Shown: positions 36,775 through 48,143, numbered from the stretch's first letter. The stretch: DNA of 64,000 nt from Microvirga ossetica (GCF_002741015.1 NZ_CP016616.1:3877501-3941500), one strand, 5' to 3'. The notes: generated from the sequence alone by a model not told the origin. A program made the numbers and translations.

Positions 36775-37248
36775 ATGGTCCGTGCCGCTTTCCCCCTTGC
36801 CGCTCTCGCGCTCCTGGCATCCCTCGGGGTGACCGAGGCTCAAGCCCAGAACCGCACCCGCGCGGGCGTCCTGACCTGCAACGTGTCCGGCGGCATCGGG
36901 CTCATCGTCGGATCGCAGAAGAGCACCGTCTGCACCTTCAACCCGCGCCGCGGGCGCAACGAACGGTATGTCGGCTTCATCCGCCGGTTCGGCCTCGACA
37001 TCGGCGTGACCCGCCGCGGCGTGCTGGCCTGGGCGGTCTTCTCCGGCGGCAGCGTGGCGCCGGGCTCTCTCGCCGGCAGCTATGTGGGCGGTGCCGCCGA
37101 GGCGACGGTGGGGGCGGGGCTCGGCGCCAACGTCCTCGTCGGCGGCTCCAACCGTTCCATCGCCCTCCAGCCCGTCTCCGTCGGCGGCCAGACCGGCCTC
37201 AACTTCGCCCTCGGCGTCGGCGACCTCGAGCTGCGCGCGGCGCGGTAA
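36775..37248 (+). CDS. Exported DUF992 family protein
   Basis: 157 residues. The signal peptide (MVRAAFPLAALALLASLGVTEAQAQ) precedes a DUF992 domain: RAGVLTCNVSGGIGLIVGSQKSTVCTF with two Cys, YVGFIRRFGLDIGVTRRGVLAWAVF, GALAGSYVGGAAEATVGAGLGANVLVGGSNRSIALQPVSV. The family is common in Rhizobiales periplasm and has no known role. TTAGGAG lies 9 nt before the ATG. A GGAAC-N16-CGTT site upstream suggests stress control. Confidence 0.9.
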   Translation: MVRAAFPLAALALLASLGVTEAQAQNRTRAGVLTCNVSGGIGLIVGSQKSTVCTFNPRRGRNERYVGFIRRFGLDIGVTRRGVLAWAVFSGGSVAPGSLAGSYVGGAAEATVGAGLGANVLVGGSNRSIALQPVSVGGQTGLNFALGVGDLELRAAR

Positions 37249-37422
37249 TTTCACGGATATTGCTTACAAGGAACGGTCGGACGCGAGTCTGGCCGTTTCT
37301 GCATGCGATCCCCCTTGAACCTAAATGACCTCTTGCCAACTCTGCGCCAGAGGCAGAGCATCGACCTAACGCGTCCTGACAAGAACGCGCCAAAAGGTGG
37401 GAGCAGGGAAGGATGACGTCCT

Positions 37423-39462
37423 ATGGCACCCAACGGCAGACTAGCTGCGGGCCCGCGATGCATCGCGATCGTCGGCCCGTTTCAGAGCGGCAAGACCACC
37501 CTGCTCGAGGCGATTCTGGAGCGGACGGGAGCTGTCTCCCGCGCCGGCCGCGTTGCGAACGGGGACAGCGTGGGCGATGCGAGCGCCGAGGCCCGCGCCC
37601 ATTCCATGAGCATCGAGCCCAACGTGGCGAGTGTCGATTTTCTCGGTGAGAGCATGACCTTCGTGGACTGCCCCGGCTCGACCGAGTTCCTGCACGAGAT
37701 GCGCAACGTCACGCCGGTCTGCGATGCGGCGGTTGTCGTCTGCGAGGCTGATGAGCGCAAGATTCCGGCGCTCGAGATCATCCTGCGCGAGCTGGAAGAA
37801 GCCGATATCCCCCGCTTCCTCTTCATCAACAAGATCGACACCGCCAACCAGCGCATCCGCGAGACGCTCGCGTTGCTGCAGCAGGCATCGCGCACGCCGC
37901 TTCTGCTGCGTCAGATCCCGCTCTGGAAGGACGGCATCGCCGTCGGCTTCATCGATCTCGCCCTCGAGCGCGCCTTCATCTATCGCGAGCATGCGCCGAG
38001 CGAGATCGTGGATCTGCCCGAGGGCGAGTTGCCGCGCGAGAAGGAAGCGCGCTTCGCCATGCTCGAGCGTTTGGCCGACCATGACGATGAGCTGATGGAA
38101 GAGCTGATCTCCGAGATCGAGCCGCCGCGCGACCAGATCTTCGACGATCTTTCGAAGGAGCTGAAGGAGCGCCACGTGGTGCCGGCCCTGATCGGCTCGG
38201 CCGAGCGCGGCAACGGAGTCACGCGGCTGCTCAAGGCGCTGCGCCACGAGGCGCCGACTTTGACAGAAACCCGCGCGCGCCTCGGCATTCCCGAGGAGGG
38301 CCCGCCGCTCGCTCAAGGCATGAAGACCCTGCATATGGGTCAAGGCGGCAAGCTCTCCGTCTCCCGCGTCATGCGCGGCACTTTCCATGAGGGCGATACG
38401 GTGGTCGGCTCGCGCAGCGCCGAGGCGCGGATCGGCAGCCTGCTGACGCTCATGGGCAGCGCGACGACCCGCAAGGCCGAGGCCGGTGCAGGCGACACGG
38501 TCGGGTTCGGCCGGTTGGAGGGCATCGCCACGGGAGACAGCTTCGCTGCCGGCAAGGCGCGGCCCGACGCCATCGTATCGCCGGCACCGCCGGAGCCGGT
38601 TTACGTGCTCGCCCTCAAAGTGAAGGACCGCAAGGACGACGTGCGTCTCTCGAGCGCGCTTGCCAAGATCACGGAGGAGGATCCGTCCCTCGCGGTGGAA
38701 ACCCGGCCCGAGATGGGCGAGATCCGCCTGCACGGGCAGGGCGAGATGCATCTGCGCGTGGCGGTGGAAAAGCTCGCCTCCCGCTTCCAGGTCGGCGTCG
38801 AGACCGCCCGGCCGAAGGTCGCCTATTGCGAGACGATCAAGCTCCCGTCATCGGCCCGGGGGCGGCACCGCAAGCAGACCGGCGGCCACGGCCAGTTCGG
38901 CGACGTGATGATCGAGATCAAGCCGCTACCGCGCGGGGAGGGCTTCGCCTTCCAGGACAAGATCACCGGCGGCGTGGTGCCCCGCCAGTATATCCCCTCC
39001 GTCGAGACCGGCGTCCGGGATGCGCTCAAATGCGGGCCGCTGGGCTTTCCGGTGGTCGATCTGGCCGTGACGCTGACGGACGGCTCCTACCACACGGTCG
39101 ATTCCTCGGATGCGGCCTTCCAGGCGGCGGCCAGGCTCGCCCTGGCGGATGCCCTGCCGAAGGCGAAGCCGGTCCTGCTGGAGCCCGTGCTGTCGGTCGA
39201 GATCACGATCCCGTCCGACGCGCTGGCCAAGGCGACCGCCCTCGCGACCGGACGGCGCGGGCAGATCCTCGGCTATGACGAGCGGCCCGGCTGGAACGGA
39301 TGGCAGGTGCTCAGCGCCACCATTCCGGAATCGGAGATCGGCGATCTCATCGTCGAGCTGCGCTCGGCCACGGCCGGCGTCGGGACGTTCTCGACCCGCT
39401 TCGACCATATGGCGGAACTCAGCGGCCGCCCAGCCGAGATGGTGCTGCAGAAGGCGCATTGA
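37423..39462 (+). CDS. Elongation factor G-like GTPase (EF-G paralogue)
   Basis: 679 residues with the EF-G domain order. The GTPase domain has P-loop GPFQSGKTT (18-26), DCPG (G3) and NKID (G4). A beta-barrel domain II follows, then domains III-V with GEMHLRVAVEKL, GGHGQFGDVMIEI and PEMVLQKAH-type ends. It is shorter than canonical FusA, and the switch I region after RVANGDSVGDASAEARAHSMSI fits paralogous EF-G. It may act in ribosome rescue, recycling or a specialised condition; FusA proper is not in the window. ATG 37423 is the likely start. Confidence 0.88.
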   Translation: MAPNGRLAAGPRCIAIVGPFQSGKTTLLEAILERTGAVSRAGRVANGDSVGDASAEARAHSMSIEPNVASVDFLGESMTFVDCPGSTEFLHEMRNVTPVCDAAVVVCEADERKIPALEIILRELEEADIPRFLFINKIDTANQRIRETLALLQQASRTPLLLRQIPLWKDGIAVGFIDLALERAFIYREHAPSEIVDLPEGELPREKEARFAMLERLADHDDELMEELISEIEPPRDQIFDDLSKELKERHVVPALIGSAERGNGVTRLLKALRHEAPTLTETRARLGIPEEGPPLAQGMKTLHMGQGGKLSVSRVMRGTFHEGDTVVGSRSAEARIGSLLTLMGSATTRKAEAGAGDTVGFGRLEGIATGDSFAAGKARPDAIVSPAPPEPVYVLALKVKDRKDDVRLSSALAKITEEDPSLAVETRPEMGEIRLHGQGEMHLRVAVEKLASRFQVGVETARPKVAYCETIKLPSSARGRHRKQTGGHGQFGDVMIEIKPLPRGEGFAFQDKITGGVVPRQYIPSVETGVRDALKCGPLGFPVVDLAVTLTDGSYHTVDSSDAAFQAAARLALADALPKAKPVLLEPVLSVEITIPSDALAKATALATGRRGQILGYDERPGWNGWQVLSATIPESEIGDLIVELRSATAGVGTFSTRFDHMAELSGRPAEMVLQKAH

Positions 39463-39470
39463 GAAAACTG

Positions 39471-39502
39471 GGTCTGAGCGATCCGATATGATCGTTCAGA
39501 CC
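39471..39502. terminator. Hairpin after the EF-G-like gene
   Basis: GGTCTGAGCGATC and GATCGTTCAGACC pair across CGATAT, 8 bp past the stop. No U-tract follows, so it may be another palindromic repeat rather than a Rho-independent terminator. Confidence 0.4.
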
Positions 39503-39604
39503 TAAACTATTTCCATCGACAAACGCGGTCTTCCGCGCCAAGTTGTGCTTTACGGAGACGCCATCTCCCATGAAGCAAACCTCGCCGCGAAGCGGAGGAC
39601 AACG

Positions 39605-41335
39605 ATGAATGCCACCACCCAGGCGCCTGCCACCGCAGGCGCTCAGGACCCTTATGCGTCCCGCCCCTGGCTGAGCTCCTATCCGAGCCAAGTTCCCCCG
39701 ACGATCGACGAGGCGAGGATCGGCACTCTCACCGATATCTTCCGCAAGGCCGTCGCGGATTATCCGAACCGGGCCGCCATCGAGAGCTTCGGCAAGCGCA
39801 TGACCTATGCCGCTTTGGGTCGAGAGGCCGATGCGGTGGCCTCATGGCTGCAGGGGCAGGGGCTGAAGAAGGGGGATCGGGTGGCGATCATGCTGCCGAA
39901 CGTGATGGCTTTTCCCGCCATCCTGTTCGGAGTCCTGGTGGCCGGCGGCACCGTGGTCAACGTCAATCCGCTCTATACGCCGCGCGAGCTCACCTATCAG
40001 CTCAAGGATTCCGGCGCACGCTTCCTGTTCGTGCTGGAGAACTTCGCGGCAACCGTTCAGGAATCGCTGCCCGAGGTGAAGCTCGATCGCGTGGTGCTGG
40101 TCACGCCCGGCGATTTGCTCGGTCTCAAGGGCGCCATCGTCAATCTGGTTTCACGGCATGTGAAGAAGGCGGTGAAGCCGTTCCAGCTGCCGCAGGCAAT
40201 CGCCTTCAAGGCTGTCATTGCGGAGGGTGCGAAACGCAAAGCCCAATCGGTGTCCGTTTCGCCCGAGGACATCGCGTTCCTGCAATATACGGGCGGCACG
40301 ACCGGCGTCGCCAAGGGCGCCACGCTGCTCCATCGCAACGTGGCCGCCAACGTGATCCAGTGCGAGGCCTGGATGCGCCCGTTCTTCGGCGATCGCGAGG
40401 ACCATGTGATGGTGACGGCCCTGCCGCTCTACCACATCTTCGCACTCACGGTTTGCGCCCTGCTGATGACGCGCATCGGCGGATGCCAGCTGCTGATCGC
40501 CAATCCGCGCGACATACCCGGTTTCGTCAAGACGCTGCAGAAAAGCCGGATCACGCTGATGTCCGGACTCAACACGCTCTACAATGCGCTCGCCAATGCG
40601 CCCGGCATCGAGACGGTGGATTTCTCGCAGATGGTCTTCGCCGTGTCCGGCGGCATGGCGACCCAGGAGGTCGTGGCAAGGAAATGGAAGCAGGTGACGG
40701 GGCAGCCCATCGTCGAAGGCTACGGCCTGTCGGAGACCTCGCCCGTGGTCTGCGCCAACCGCCTCGACATCGAGGAGTTCACCGGCACCATCGGTTATCC
40801 TCTGCCGTCGACGGACATCTCCGTGCGCTCTGCCGACGGCGCGGTCCTGCCTCCCGGCGAGCGGGGTGAGCTCTGCGTGAAGGGACCGCAGGTCATGGCC
40901 GGCTACTGGCAGCGGCCGGACGAGACCGCGAAGGTGATGACGGCGGACGGCTACTTCCGCACCGGCGACGTGGCGGTCGTTCTACCCGACGGGCAGGTGA
41001 AGATCGTCGACCGGATGAAGGACATGGTCCTCGTCTCCGGCTTCAACGTTTATCCCAACGAGGTCGAGGAGGTGATCGTCAAGCATCCCGGCGTTGTGGA
41101 AGCGGCGGTCATCGGTCTGCCGGACGAGCATTCGGGTGAGGCTGTCGTCGCCTATGTGGTGCGCCGCGACCCGGCCCTCACCACCGATGAACTGCGCAAG
41201 TTCTGCCGGGAGAACATGACCGGCTACAAGGTGCCGCGCCGGATCGAGTTCCGCGAGACGCTTCCCAAGACCAATGTCGGCAAGGTGCTGCGGCGCGCGC
41301 TCAAAGAAGAGGTGGAAGGGTCCACGCCGCGTTGA
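39605..41335 (+). CDS. fadD: Long-chain fatty acid-CoA ligase
   Basis: 576 residues, an ANL-superfamily adenylating enzyme: P-loop-like YTGGTTGVAKGA, MSGLNTLYNALAN, GYGLSETSP (A5), RTGDVAVV with the catalytic Asp, DRMKDMVLVSGFNVYPNEVEE hinge and the C-terminal LPKTNVGKVLRR Lys. It activates fatty acids to acyl-CoA at the inner membrane. The start ATG 39605 has a GCGGAGGA site 6-8 nt upstream; an in-frame start at 39545 lacks one. Confidence 0.93.
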   Translation: MNATTQAPATAGAQDPYASRPWLSSYPSQVPPTIDEARIGTLTDIFRKAVADYPNRAAIESFGKRMTYAALGREADAVASWLQGQGLKKGDRVAIMLPNVMAFPAILFGVLVAGGTVVNVNPLYTPRELTYQLKDSGARFLFVLENFAATVQESLPEVKLDRVVLVTPGDLLGLKGAIVNLVSRHVKKAVKPFQLPQAIAFKAVIAEGAKRKAQSVSVSPEDIAFLQYTGGTTGVAKGATLLHRNVAANVIQCEAWMRPFFGDREDHVMVTALPLYHIFALTVCALLMTRIGGCQLLIANPRDIPGFVKTLQKSRITLMSGLNTLYNALANAPGIETVDFSQMVFAVSGGMATQEVVARKWKQVTGQPIVEGYGLSETSPVVCANRLDIEEFTGTIGYPLPSTDISVRSADGAVLPPGERGELCVKGPQVMAGYWQRPDETAKVMTADGYFRTGDVAVVLPDGQVKIVDRMKDMVLVSGFNVYPNEVEEVIVKHPGVVEAAVIGLPDEHSGEAVVAYVVRRDPALTTDELRKFCRENMTGYKVPRRIEFRETLPKTNVGKVLRRALKEEVEGSTPR

Positions 41336-41355
41336 CGTTTCTCGATGGCCCGAAA

Positions 41356-41385
41356 GCAAAAAAAAGCCGGGCTCGAAGCCCGGCT
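41356..41385 (-). terminator. Strong intrinsic terminator, minus strand
   Basis: AGCCGGGC and GCCCGGCT form the stem; read on the minus strand a run of about nine T follows. It can end a transcript coming from the LysR side and marks the 3' end of the candidate AbcR-like sRNA. Confidence 0.85.
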
Positions 41386-41480
41386 AAAGTAGAGGTCCGA
41401 CAAAAGTCAAAACCTTCCAGAGGGAACGGCCGACACGGCATCGCCGGGAGGAAGAAAGCGGTGCCGCGTTGAAATCAGCC
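41356..41480 (-). ncRNA. AbcR-type (alpha-r15) trans-acting sRNA candidate
   Basis: About 120 nt ending in a textbook terminator. It contains two C/U-rich single-stranded-type blocks, TTCTTCCTCCC and GTTCCCTCTGG, which look like the anti-Shine-Dalgarno motifs of AbcR RNAs. It lies directly downstream of an LsrB/VtlR-type LysR gene; in Sinorhizobium and Agrobacterium AbcR genes sit next to this regulator. A LysR-type box lies 17 nt upstream of the proposed start. The 5' end is estimated. AbcR RNAs bind Hfq and repress transporter mRNAs. Confidence 0.65.
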
Positions 41481-41496
41481 AAGGGTGATATCGGCC

Positions 41497-41518
41497 GCAT
41501 TGCGCTTATTTGCAATGC
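41497..41518 (-). promoter_or_regulatory. LysR-type operator upstream of the sRNA
   Basis: GCATTGC-N8-GCAATGC is a perfect inverted repeat containing the T-N11-A pattern of LysR regulators, placed where an activator site is expected for the sRNA. The adjacent LysR gene is the obvious candidate to bind. Confidence 0.6.
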
Positions 41519-41718
41519 AGCATGCCTCATAAAAGGGCTGCGTGAGGCGCATGGCTCCGTCATGGCCGTGACAAAATTGGAATATTGCCGAGCTTGATCG
41601 GCGCCCCGGCTTCGGTGCTCAAGGGCTGAAAAGCGCTTTTTTGAGAGGACTCTAGAGTCCGGACCGTAAGCGGCTTCCGCTCCTATCTTCATCTTGAAAG
41701 TCTGGCTCGAAAAGCGCG

Positions 41719-41832
41719 GGCAACCCTCCTCCCCCTTGTGGGGAGGAGTTGGAGGTGGGGGTGTGGGCGCTACGCTGGTCCAGTTCAGCGCCTACACCCC
41801 CACCCCGGCCCTCCCCACAAGGGGGAGGGAGA
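41719..41832. repeat. Interspersed CCCTCC-type inverted repeat
   Basis: CCTCCCCCTTGTGGGGAGG and its mirror CCTCCCCACAAGGGGGAGG enclose about 75 bp with TGGGGGTG..CACCCCCA inner arms. It lies between the sRNA region and the LysR stop. The 41540-41700 stretch holds no gene I can support. Confidence 0.65.
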
Positions 41833-41900
41833 TGGCCTGTGCACCTTTCAATGATGAGCCAGCCTCTCAGGATTAGGGGAGAGATTGACGAGCCAGCCTC

Positions 41901-42791
41901 TTAGAAGGTCCAGCGTTGGGCCTTGGAGATCAGGAAGTCCCGAAAAGCCTGGACGCGGGCGACGGAGCGCATCTCCTCGGCATAGACGAGGTAGCTGTCG
42001 AGGGAGGGCATCTCCACATCGCGCAGGATCTGGACGAGATCCGGATTGCCCACCACCGCGTAATCCGGCAGCACGGCGATGCCGGCACCGGTCTCGACGG
42101 CGAGCTTCAGGGCGGTGATGTTGTTGACCACGTAATGGTACTGGCGCGGTTCGCGCCCCTCGCGCCCGGCGGTCGAAAGCCAATGCACCGCCATGAGATA
42201 GGAGGGCTGGTCGCCGCCGAAGGACACGATGCGGTGCTCATCGAGATCCTCCAGGGTCTTGGGCTCGCCGAACCGCTTCAGGTAGTCGGCCGAGGCATAG
42301 ACGTGGAAATGCACCGTGAAGAGCCGGCGCTGGATCAGGTCCGGCTGGGCGGGTCGGCGCAGGCGGATCGCCACATCGGCCTCGCGCATGGCCAGATCCA
42401 ACTCCTCGTTGGAGAGGATCAGCTCCACGCGCACATCCGGGTAAAGGTCGAGGAATTCGGCGATGCGCTGGGCCAGCCAGATCGAGCCGAGGCCGACCGT
42501 CGTCGTCACCTTCAACTCGCCCGAGGGACGCTCGCTGGTCTCGACGAGGCGCGCCTTGGTCGTTTCCAGCCGCATGCGCATGTCCCGGGCGGCCCGGAAC
42601 AGCAAGTCGCCCTGCTCGGTCAGGATCAGCCCGCGGGCATGACGGTGGAAGAGGGGAGCCTTCAACTCGCGCTCGAGGGCGCTGATCTGACGGCTCACGG
42701 CGGATTGGCTCAAGCCCAGATCGTCACCGGCCCGCGTGAAGCTGCCCGCTTCTGCGACCGTATAGAAAATCCGGATCTTGTCCCAGTCCAC
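41901..42791 (-). CDS. lsrB: LsrB/VtlR-type LysR transcriptional regulator
   Basis: 296 residues. The N-terminal winged helix (DWDKIRIFYTVAEAGSFTRAGDDLGLSQSAVSRQISALE) is followed by a LysR substrate-binding domain. The WDKLRIFxxxAEAGSF start and position next to trxB and an Lrp gene match LsrB of Sinorhizobium and VtlR of Brucella. These control envelope, redox and AbcR sRNA genes. GTG 42791 is preferred: GAGGGG lies 6 nt before it and family proteins begin at this point; ATG 42827 adds 12 residues. A LysR box and candidate AbcR sRNA lie downstream. Confidence 0.85.
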   Translation of the reverse strand: MDWDKIRIFYTVAEAGSFTRAGDDLGLSQSAVSRQISALERELKAPLFHRHARGLILTEQGDLLFRAARDMRMRLETTKARLVETSERPSGELKVTTTVGLGSIWLAQRIAEFLDLYPDVRVELILSNEELDLAMREADVAIRLRRPAQPDLIQRRLFTVHFHVYASADYLKRFGEPKTLEDLDEHRIVSFGGDQPSYLMAVHWLSTAGREGREPRQYHYVVNNITALKLAVETGAGIAVLPDYAVVGNPDLVQILRDVEMPSLDSYLVYAEEMRSVARVQAFRDFLISKAQRWTF

Positions 42792-42906
42792 GGCGTTCCC
42801 CTCATGCCCCGCATGCTCCTTATGCAAGGCTTCTTTTATCTCTTATGAGCCGAGGGTTCGACGCAACAGGAAATCGGCCTGAGAGCTAACCAGTTGTTAA
42901 TAAATT

Positions 42907-44882
<1,976 letters not shown>

Positions 44883-45057
44883 TCGATCAACGAGCCTGTG
44901 GAGTTCATGAAGTTCGTTGCGACTTAATCGCCTGTCCTTCTTGTGCAGACCCTCTACACGGTCTACTCAGCCAAGACGAGATTTTTTGACCTGATCCCGC
45001 ACGATCCGGGCCGCCGGCCGGTTCCCGCCCTCCCGATCGTGCTCTAGCGGAGTTACC

Positions 45058-45543
45058 GTGCGCGGACGCCTCGATTCCATCGACTGGGCCATCCTGAAAG
45101 AACTGCAGGCTGACGGCAGCATCACCAATGTGGAGCTGGCGCGCCGTGTCGGCCTGTCGGCGCCGCCATGCCTGCGCCGGGTGCGGGCGCTCGAGAGCGC
45201 CGGCATCATCAAGGCTTATCGCGCGATCCTCGACCCGAAGAATCTCGGCTTCGAGATCGTCTGCTTCGCCATGGTCCAGCTCGATGTGCAGGGCAAGAAG
45301 GAGCTCAAGGAATTCGAGCAGAAGGTGAAGGACTGGTCCATGGTCCGCGAGTGCTGGACCCTGTCGGGCGACATCGACTTCATCATGAAATGCGTCGCGC
45401 CGAACCTCGCCTCCTTCCAGAGCCTCGTCTCCGAGCTGACCTCCCTGCCGAATGTGCGCAACGTCCGCACGGCCCTGACTCTCGACCTGATCAAGGACGA
45501 TCCTCTGGTGCCGATCGAGGAAGTCGAGCCGGAGAAGGCCTGA
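45058..45543 (+). CDS. lrp: Lrp/AsnC family transcriptional regulator
   Basis: 161 residues. The N-terminal helix-turn-helix (LDSIDWAILKELQADGSITNVELARRVGLSAPPCLRRVRALE) is followed by an RAM/AsnC domain with ECWTLSGDIDFIMKC and RNVRTALTLD. It should bind amino-acid ligands and regulate metabolism. GTG 45058 is preceded by GGAG at 6 nt. It is divergent from the ELM1-trxB operon, matching the lrp-trxB-lsrB cluster of rhizobia. Confidence 0.93.
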   Translation: MRGRLDSIDWAILKELQADGSITNVELARRVGLSAPPCLRRVRALESAGIIKAYRAILDPKNLGFEIVCFAMVQLDVQGKKELKEFEQKVKDWSMVRECWTLSGDIDFIMKCVAPNLASFQSLVSELTSLPNVRNVRTALTLDLIKDDPLVPIEEVEPEKA

Positions 45544-45560
45544 TCCGGCGGGGCCGGATC
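45542..45560. terminator. Palindrome between convergent genes
   Basis: GATCCGGC-GGG-GCCGGATC lies between the Lrp stop and the end of the first RTX-type gene. It lacks a U-tract and could act weakly in both directions. Confidence 0.35.
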
Positions 45561-45577
45561 CACCTCCCGCGGCAGGC

Positions 45578-48064
45578 TCAGATCACGAAGAAGTCGGCGT
45601 AGGTGAGCTTGGGCTTGTTGGTGAAGACCGCGATCTCGACAGCTTTTCCCGCTTTGTTGCCATCGGCGTCGTAGGACAGCACGCCCGTTTTCCGGTTGTA
45701 GATCAGGTAGTCGTTGGCGTCGTTCGGTGCGTCGAACTCGAGATAGGTCTTGGAGAGCTTCACCGGCTTCTCGAGCGAGCCCTTCTTCCCCAGCTTCGTG
45801 AAGAAGGCATTGTCGAGATAGAGCGAGTCCTTGCGTGGATCGAAATCGGTGATCGTGTCGCGGTTGCTGCTCGACGGGCGCCGGTCGAAGACCACCACAT
45901 CCTTGCCGCTGCCGGTGGAAATCCGGTCGCGCCCGAGGTCGCCATGCAGGCGATCGTTGCCGCCCGCACCCGACAGCGTGTCGTTGCCGAGCTCGCCGAA
46001 CAGGATGTCGTTGCCCGCGGTGCCGTTTTTCCGCAGAGGCGTTTTTTCGCGCACGTTGGTGACGCTCACGGCCACGTCCTGAACATGGCTGCCGCCAAAG
46101 GCGTCTGTTACCTTGACGCGCAGATTGTGGGATGTCGCAACCTCGTAATTGAGCTTGGCGCCCGACTTGAGCTTGATCGTGCTGCCCGAGACCTCGAAAA
46201 GCTGATGCGTAGCCGGCGCGTTGCCCGCGTCGACGAGCGTGAAGGTGTGTCTGTCGGACTGATCGAGATCGACGGTCGAGAGTGTGCCCGCCGTTGTGCC
46301 CGCGGCTGCCGTTTCCTGGATCGATCCGCTGACGGCGATGCTCTCCGGCGCCGAATTGATCTTGAAGCGCTGGAAGAACAGGCCTCCGTTCCCGTCTTGC
46401 TGGTCAGGCTGATCGCCGACACCCTCCCAGCCTACCAAGAGCGTACCATCCGCCGTGAATTCCAGGAACGTGCCCATCTGAGCGCCGGTCTTCGAGGTGT
46501 TGACCAGGATCTCGCCGCCGACGCGTTGGCCATTGGCATCGAAGGCCTGCATGAAGAGGCCGGTTTCGCTGCCGTCGGATCCGTTCCAGGCCACCACGAA
46601 GCTGCCGTTCGGCAATACGCGGATCATGGCGCCGCTCTGGACCCCTTCCGTGCTGCTGTTGACGCGCACCTCCGCGCCGATCCTCGTGCCGTTGACGTCG
46701 AAGAGCTGCATGAAGATTCCGGCATCGTCCTCGTGTCCCTGTCGCGTACTCTTGCCCGACCAGGTTAGAACGGAACGCCCGATGGTAGGGAGATACGCAA
46801 AGTTCGTATCGAGAAAGTCGCCGACTGCCTGGAAGCGGATTTCAGGGCCGATCTTGCCCCCGGACGGATCGAGCACCTGGACGAATAGATCATCGGGATC
46901 CTGCGCCTCGGGGTCACCGATTGTCCAAGCTGTGACGTAGTGCTTGACGACGTATCGGCTGGTGCTCTCATTGAACTGGTAGCTGGTGAAGATCCGGAGG
47001 TTGGACTGTTCCCCGTCGACGGTCGTGTTGAGACGCGTTTCGGAGCCGATCTTCCTCCCATGGGCATCGAAGCGCTGGTAGAAGAGCCCATGATCGTCCT
47101 CCTGGCCCTCCTGCGTGCCATTCCCCTGCCAGAATATCAGCGGGCCGCCGCTCTCCATCGTCAGGGTGGCTGCTCTGATCTGATCTCCGTCGACGGTTGT
47201 ATTGACGGTTTTTGCCTCGCCGTCGGCTGTGCCATCGGCGTTGAAGACTTGGTAGTAGATGTCCCTGATTTGGGCGGTGACGGGAAGATTCCAGAAGGTC
47301 GCCCATTTGCCATCCGCCAGGCTGCGGGCGGATGGCGTGATGCTCGCGTTGGAGATGAGGGTGAATTCTTCCCCGACCTTCGCACCATTGCGGTCGAAGG
47401 CCTGTTGAAACGCCTCGGATCCAGCACGATAGGTGACGACAAATCCGCCGTTCGAGAGAGCCGTGACGCCACTCAGCTTTTCTTCACGCCCCTCCACGGC
47501 AACGTTCACGCGCGTCTCCCCTCCGATGAAGTCGCCATCCTCGTCCATGAGGCGGAAGAAGATGCCTGCGTCGTCCGTCTGATCTTCCTGAGTGCCTTTT
47601 CCGTTCCAGAGGACGATCGAATTGGCGTTGCGCAGGAACACGTTCCGCCAGTCTTCCGATATGCCGTTCTCTGTCTCGTTGATCCTGAGCTGCTGCCCGG
47701 GAGTACCGTTCATGTCAAAGGTGCGGAAATAGGCGTTGCCGCCGACAGCAGGATCGTCCGAGACTGACTTCCAGATGGAGCCCCATCCGACGCCAGGGAG
47801 GGCGACCGAAACGAAATCCGGTTTGACCTCGCCGTCCGTCATGGCGTTGACGCGAACCTCTCTGCCGATCTTCACCCCGTTGGCATCGAAAAGCTGCTGA
47901 AAATAGCCGTTTGTACCCTCCTGTCCCTGAACGGTTCCGTTGCCGACCCATTGCAGGATGAAACGCCCGTCCGGCAGCCTGATGAACTGGGGTGCAGCCT
48001 GCACTCCGCCCATAGACGTGTGGATGCGGGTTTCCCCGCCGAGGCTGACAACATTGTAAGGCAT
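45578..48064 (-). CDS. Secreted RTX/cadherin-like calcium-binding protein 1
   Basis: 828 residues without an N-terminal signal. Residues ~1-590 consist of about ten ~55-residue repeats of the type [28 protein letters not shown]. A cadherin-like domain follows (ESIAVSGSIQETAAAGTTAGTLSTVDLD), then RTX nonapeptides ([28 protein letters not shown]) and a C-terminus ending LTYADFFVI, typical of type I secretion signals. It should be exported through a type I system and bind calcium outside. No T1SS genes are nearby. It is paralogous to the gene at 48899. Confidence 0.85.
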   Translation of the reverse strand: MPYNVVSLGGETRIHTSMGGVQAAPQFIRLPDGRFILQWVGNGTVQGQEGTNGYFQQLFDANGVKIGREVRVNAMTDGEVKPDFVSVALPGVGWGSIWKSVSDDPAVGGNAYFRTFDMNGTPGQQLRINETENGISEDWRNVFLRNANSIVLWNGKGTQEDQTDDAGIFFRLMDEDGDFIGGETRVNVAVEGREEKLSGVTALSNGGFVVTYRAGSEAFQQAFDRNGAKVGEEFTLISNASITPSARSLADGKWATFWNLPVTAQIRDIYYQVFNADGTADGEAKTVNTTVDGDQIRAATLTMESGGPLIFWQGNGTQEGQEDDHGLFYQRFDAHGRKIGSETRLNTTVDGEQSNLRIFTSYQFNESTSRYVVKHYVTAWTIGDPEAQDPDDLFVQVLDPSGGKIGPEIRFQAVGDFLDTNFAYLPTIGRSVLTWSGKSTRQGHEDDAGIFMQLFDVNGTRIGAEVRVNSSTEGVQSGAMIRVLPNGSFVVAWNGSDGSETGLFMQAFDANGQRVGGEILVNTSKTGAQMGTFLEFTADGTLLVGWEGVGDQPDQQDGNGGLFFQRFKINSAPESIAVSGSIQETAAAGTTAGTLSTVDLDQSDRHTFTLVDAGNAPATHQLFEVSGSTIKLKSGAKLNYEVATSHNLRVKVTDAFGGSHVQDVAVSVTNVREKTPLRKNGTAGNDILFGELGNDTLSGAGGNDRLHGDLGRDRISTGSGKDVVVFDRRPSSSNRDTITDFDPRKDSLYLDNAFFTKLGKKGSLEKPVKLSKTYLEFDAPNDANDYLIYNRKTGVLSYDADGNKAGKAVEIAVFTNKPKLTYADFFVI

Positions 48065-48143
48065 GGCTGGAGACCTTAAGAACGCGGTGCGGCGTAGCTT
48101 AGGGAAAGGTTATATATTTGCAATATTTTTAGTTCGAGCCGTC

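Noticed and set aside
37272..37300. GGAAC..CGTT upstream of the EF-G-like gene as an EcfG promoter
   Set aside because: The spacer is 19 nt rather than 16-17, and the sequence looks like a weak terminator hairpin.
41384..41692. 102-codon minus-strand ORF after the LysR gene
   Set aside because: It overlaps the sRNA, operator and terminator, has no ribosome site and no protein-like pattern.
45578..48064. Type I secretion operon
   Set aside because: The RTX-type proteins carry C-terminal secretion-like ends, but no ABC exporter or membrane-fusion gene is in the window.
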